In this document: positions 55,829 through 56,437 of the stretch, one piece after another
Layout: each line of letters starts with the position of its first letter
How positions within the stretch are numbered: position 1 is the first letter of the stretch
Assembly: GCA_039809105.1 (NCBI GenBank)
Contig: JBDHUJ010000004.1
Span: 1-56,437 of the forward strand
Length of the DNA stretch: 56,437 nt
Direction: 5' to 3'
DNA from: JBDHUJ01 sp039809105
GTDB lineage: Bacteria > Patescibacteriota > Saccharimonadia > Saccharimonadales > UBA4665
The notes under the pieces: model-generated
Databases searched by the model: none
Told to the model about the DNA's origin: nothing
Seen by the model: only the letters and a program-made list of their open reading frames with translations
Program-made: the position numbers and the translations under genes

Positions 55829-56221
55829 ATGGCAAAAGACTTCAGCGCTTGGCACAAAGAAAAGGCTAAAATAGACACGTCAGCAGAACCAGAGCTGTTA
55901 TACAAAGAGCGTGAGGTTTGGTGGCTTCGTATCGGCCTGAATGTGGGTGCGGAACAAAATGGTAGCCACGATACATTCAGCAGGCCGGTCGTAATTGTGA
56001 AAGGTTTTAGTAAGACGTTGTTTTGGGGTATTCCGCTTTCTAATACCAAGAACCGCAGCCGGTTCGTCGTGCCTGTAGTGGTGGACGGCAAAGAACGGGC
56101 AGCGAATATCAGTCAATTGCGGGCATTTGACACGAGGCGCGTAGGTACAAAAGTAGGCATGATTACCCAAAAGGAAATGGATACGATAAAAATGGGTGTA
56201 TCTGAGCTGATTCTAGAATAA
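55829..56221 (+). CDS. MazF/PemK-like toxin-family protein
   Basis: A 130-aa protein with the PemK/MazF barrel pattern: REVWWLRIGLNVGAEQNG (about residues 29-46), then FSRPVVIVKGFSKTLFWGIP (about 50-69) and VVVDGKERAANISQLRAFD (about 85-103), corresponding to the usual G-x-E-Q/RPVVI and S-Q-x-R elements. MazF enzymes cut mRNA. No antitoxin gene accompanies it; instead it follows the Pif1 helicase gene by 9 nt, so it may be an orphan or serve another role. Confidence 0.8.
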   Translation: MAKDFSAWHKEKAKIDTSAEPELLYKEREVWWLRIGLNVGAEQNGSHDTFSRPVVIVKGFSKTLFWGIPLSNTKNRSRFVVPVVVDGKERAANISQLRAFDTRRVGTKVGMITQKEMDTIKMGVSELILE

Positions 56222-56227
56222 AAATTT

Positions 56228-56249
56228 CCCCACTGCCGAAACAGTGGGG
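56228..56249. terminator. Hairpin terminator after the MazF-like gene
   Basis: CCCCACTG-CCGAAA-CAGTGGGG forms an 8-bp stem. On the plus strand no T-run follows; on the minus strand the stem is followed by AAATTTTTAT, so it would stop minus-strand transcripts better. Confidence 0.6.
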
Positions 56250-56335
56250 GCTTCCCGAAGGATTTGTAAACACATCTTAGCATAAATACAATGCATGAGC
56301 AAGCCAGATGACAATACGGTTCACTAAACTAAAAC

Positions 56336-56390
56336 GGAACATCCCGTAAACTTGTAAGTGCAAACCTAACAAGTACAGAGGAGATGTTCC
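56336..56390 (+). promoter_or_regulatory. Leader hairpin covering the ribosome-binding site of the last gene
   Basis: GGAACATC (56336-56343) pairs with GATGTTCC (56383-56390), and ACTTGT (56350-56355) with ACAAGT (56369-56374). The Shine-Dalgarno GAGGAG (56378-56383) lies in the internal loop between the two stems, so folding could control access to it. Confidence 0.5.
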
Positions 56391-56391
56391 A

Positions 56392-56437
56392 ATGTCAAAA
56401 CTACCAGATATTCCTGGGAATAAAAAGTGCTGGCTGG
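56392..56437 (+). CDS. Partial gene cut by the window end
   Basis: ATG 56392 opens a frame (MSKLPDIPGNKKCWL) with GAGGAG 8 nt upstream, a good Shine-Dalgarno. Only 15 codons are visible, so the product cannot be named. Confidence 0.55.
   Translation, partial: MSKLPDIPGNKKCWL

Overview
The window looks like the genome of a Patescibacteria / Candidate Phyla Radiation bacterium, most probably a Saccharibacteria (TM7) relative. This is inferred from gene content and style: about 100 compactly packed features, many small proteins of unknown function, single-subunit eukaryote-type glycyl-tRNA synthetase, no biosynthetic pathways beyond CTP synthase, a Gram-positive-type division and wall-hydrolase set (ftsE-ftsX-PcsB-like, CtpA, an Rpf-like resuscitation factor) and several toxin-antitoxin pairs. 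UGA is a normal stop codon here and prfB (RF2) is present, which argues against the UGA-recoded Absconditabacteria and Gracilibacteria. Base composition is moderately GC-rich.

Layout. 1-7.8 kb: an unknown protein, serS, hpf, secA, an M16 peptidase and prfB. 7.8-10.5 kb: an ART-like protein, a VapBC pair, a disordered small protein and a VanZ-like membrane protein. 10.5-18.8 kb: ftsE-ftsX-PcsB-like hydrolase, ctpA, patatin, pyrG and a stand-alone receiver. 18.9-22.4 kb: three transcription units driven by nearly identical promoters, two of them with FHA-like proteins (one apparently frameshifted). 22.5-31.7 kb: rpmA and a THUMP/Trm11-like methyltransferase on the minus strand, a lipoprotein, a flippase-like membrane protein, xseAB, a small methyltransferase, a degenerate kinase/receiver pair and recO. 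31.7-38 kb: glyS preceded by a glycine-rich leader ORF, HigBA, small nucleotide-processing enzymes and an AbrB/Doc pair. 38-44 kb: a SanA-like protein and a three-gene flavinylation/electron-transfer operon (FMN-binding protein, ApbE, NqrB/RnfD-FNR fusion) facing a flavodoxin-like reductase. 44-56.4 kb: an RND transporter, Rpf-like factor, peptidase E, RNase H, NUDIX and histidine-phosphatase enzymes, a DUF4868-like protein, a Pif1-HRDC helicase, a MazF-like toxin and a gene cut by the window edge.

Three genome-wide habits are the most interesting non-coding signals. First, many promoters put a -10 box exactly 6-9 nt (usually 7) before the start codon, so transcripts should be leaderless. Second, many gene borders hold inverted repeats whose arms are built from tandem heptanucleotides; one such heptamer array lies in frame inside a methyltransferase gene. 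Third, a 220-nt structured element occurs upstream of both ftsE and pyrG with compensatory base changes between copies. The clearest candidate for a new regulatory device is the leaderless 19-aa Gly-rich peptide in front of glyS.

All functional names come from recognising motifs by eye; no database search was run.
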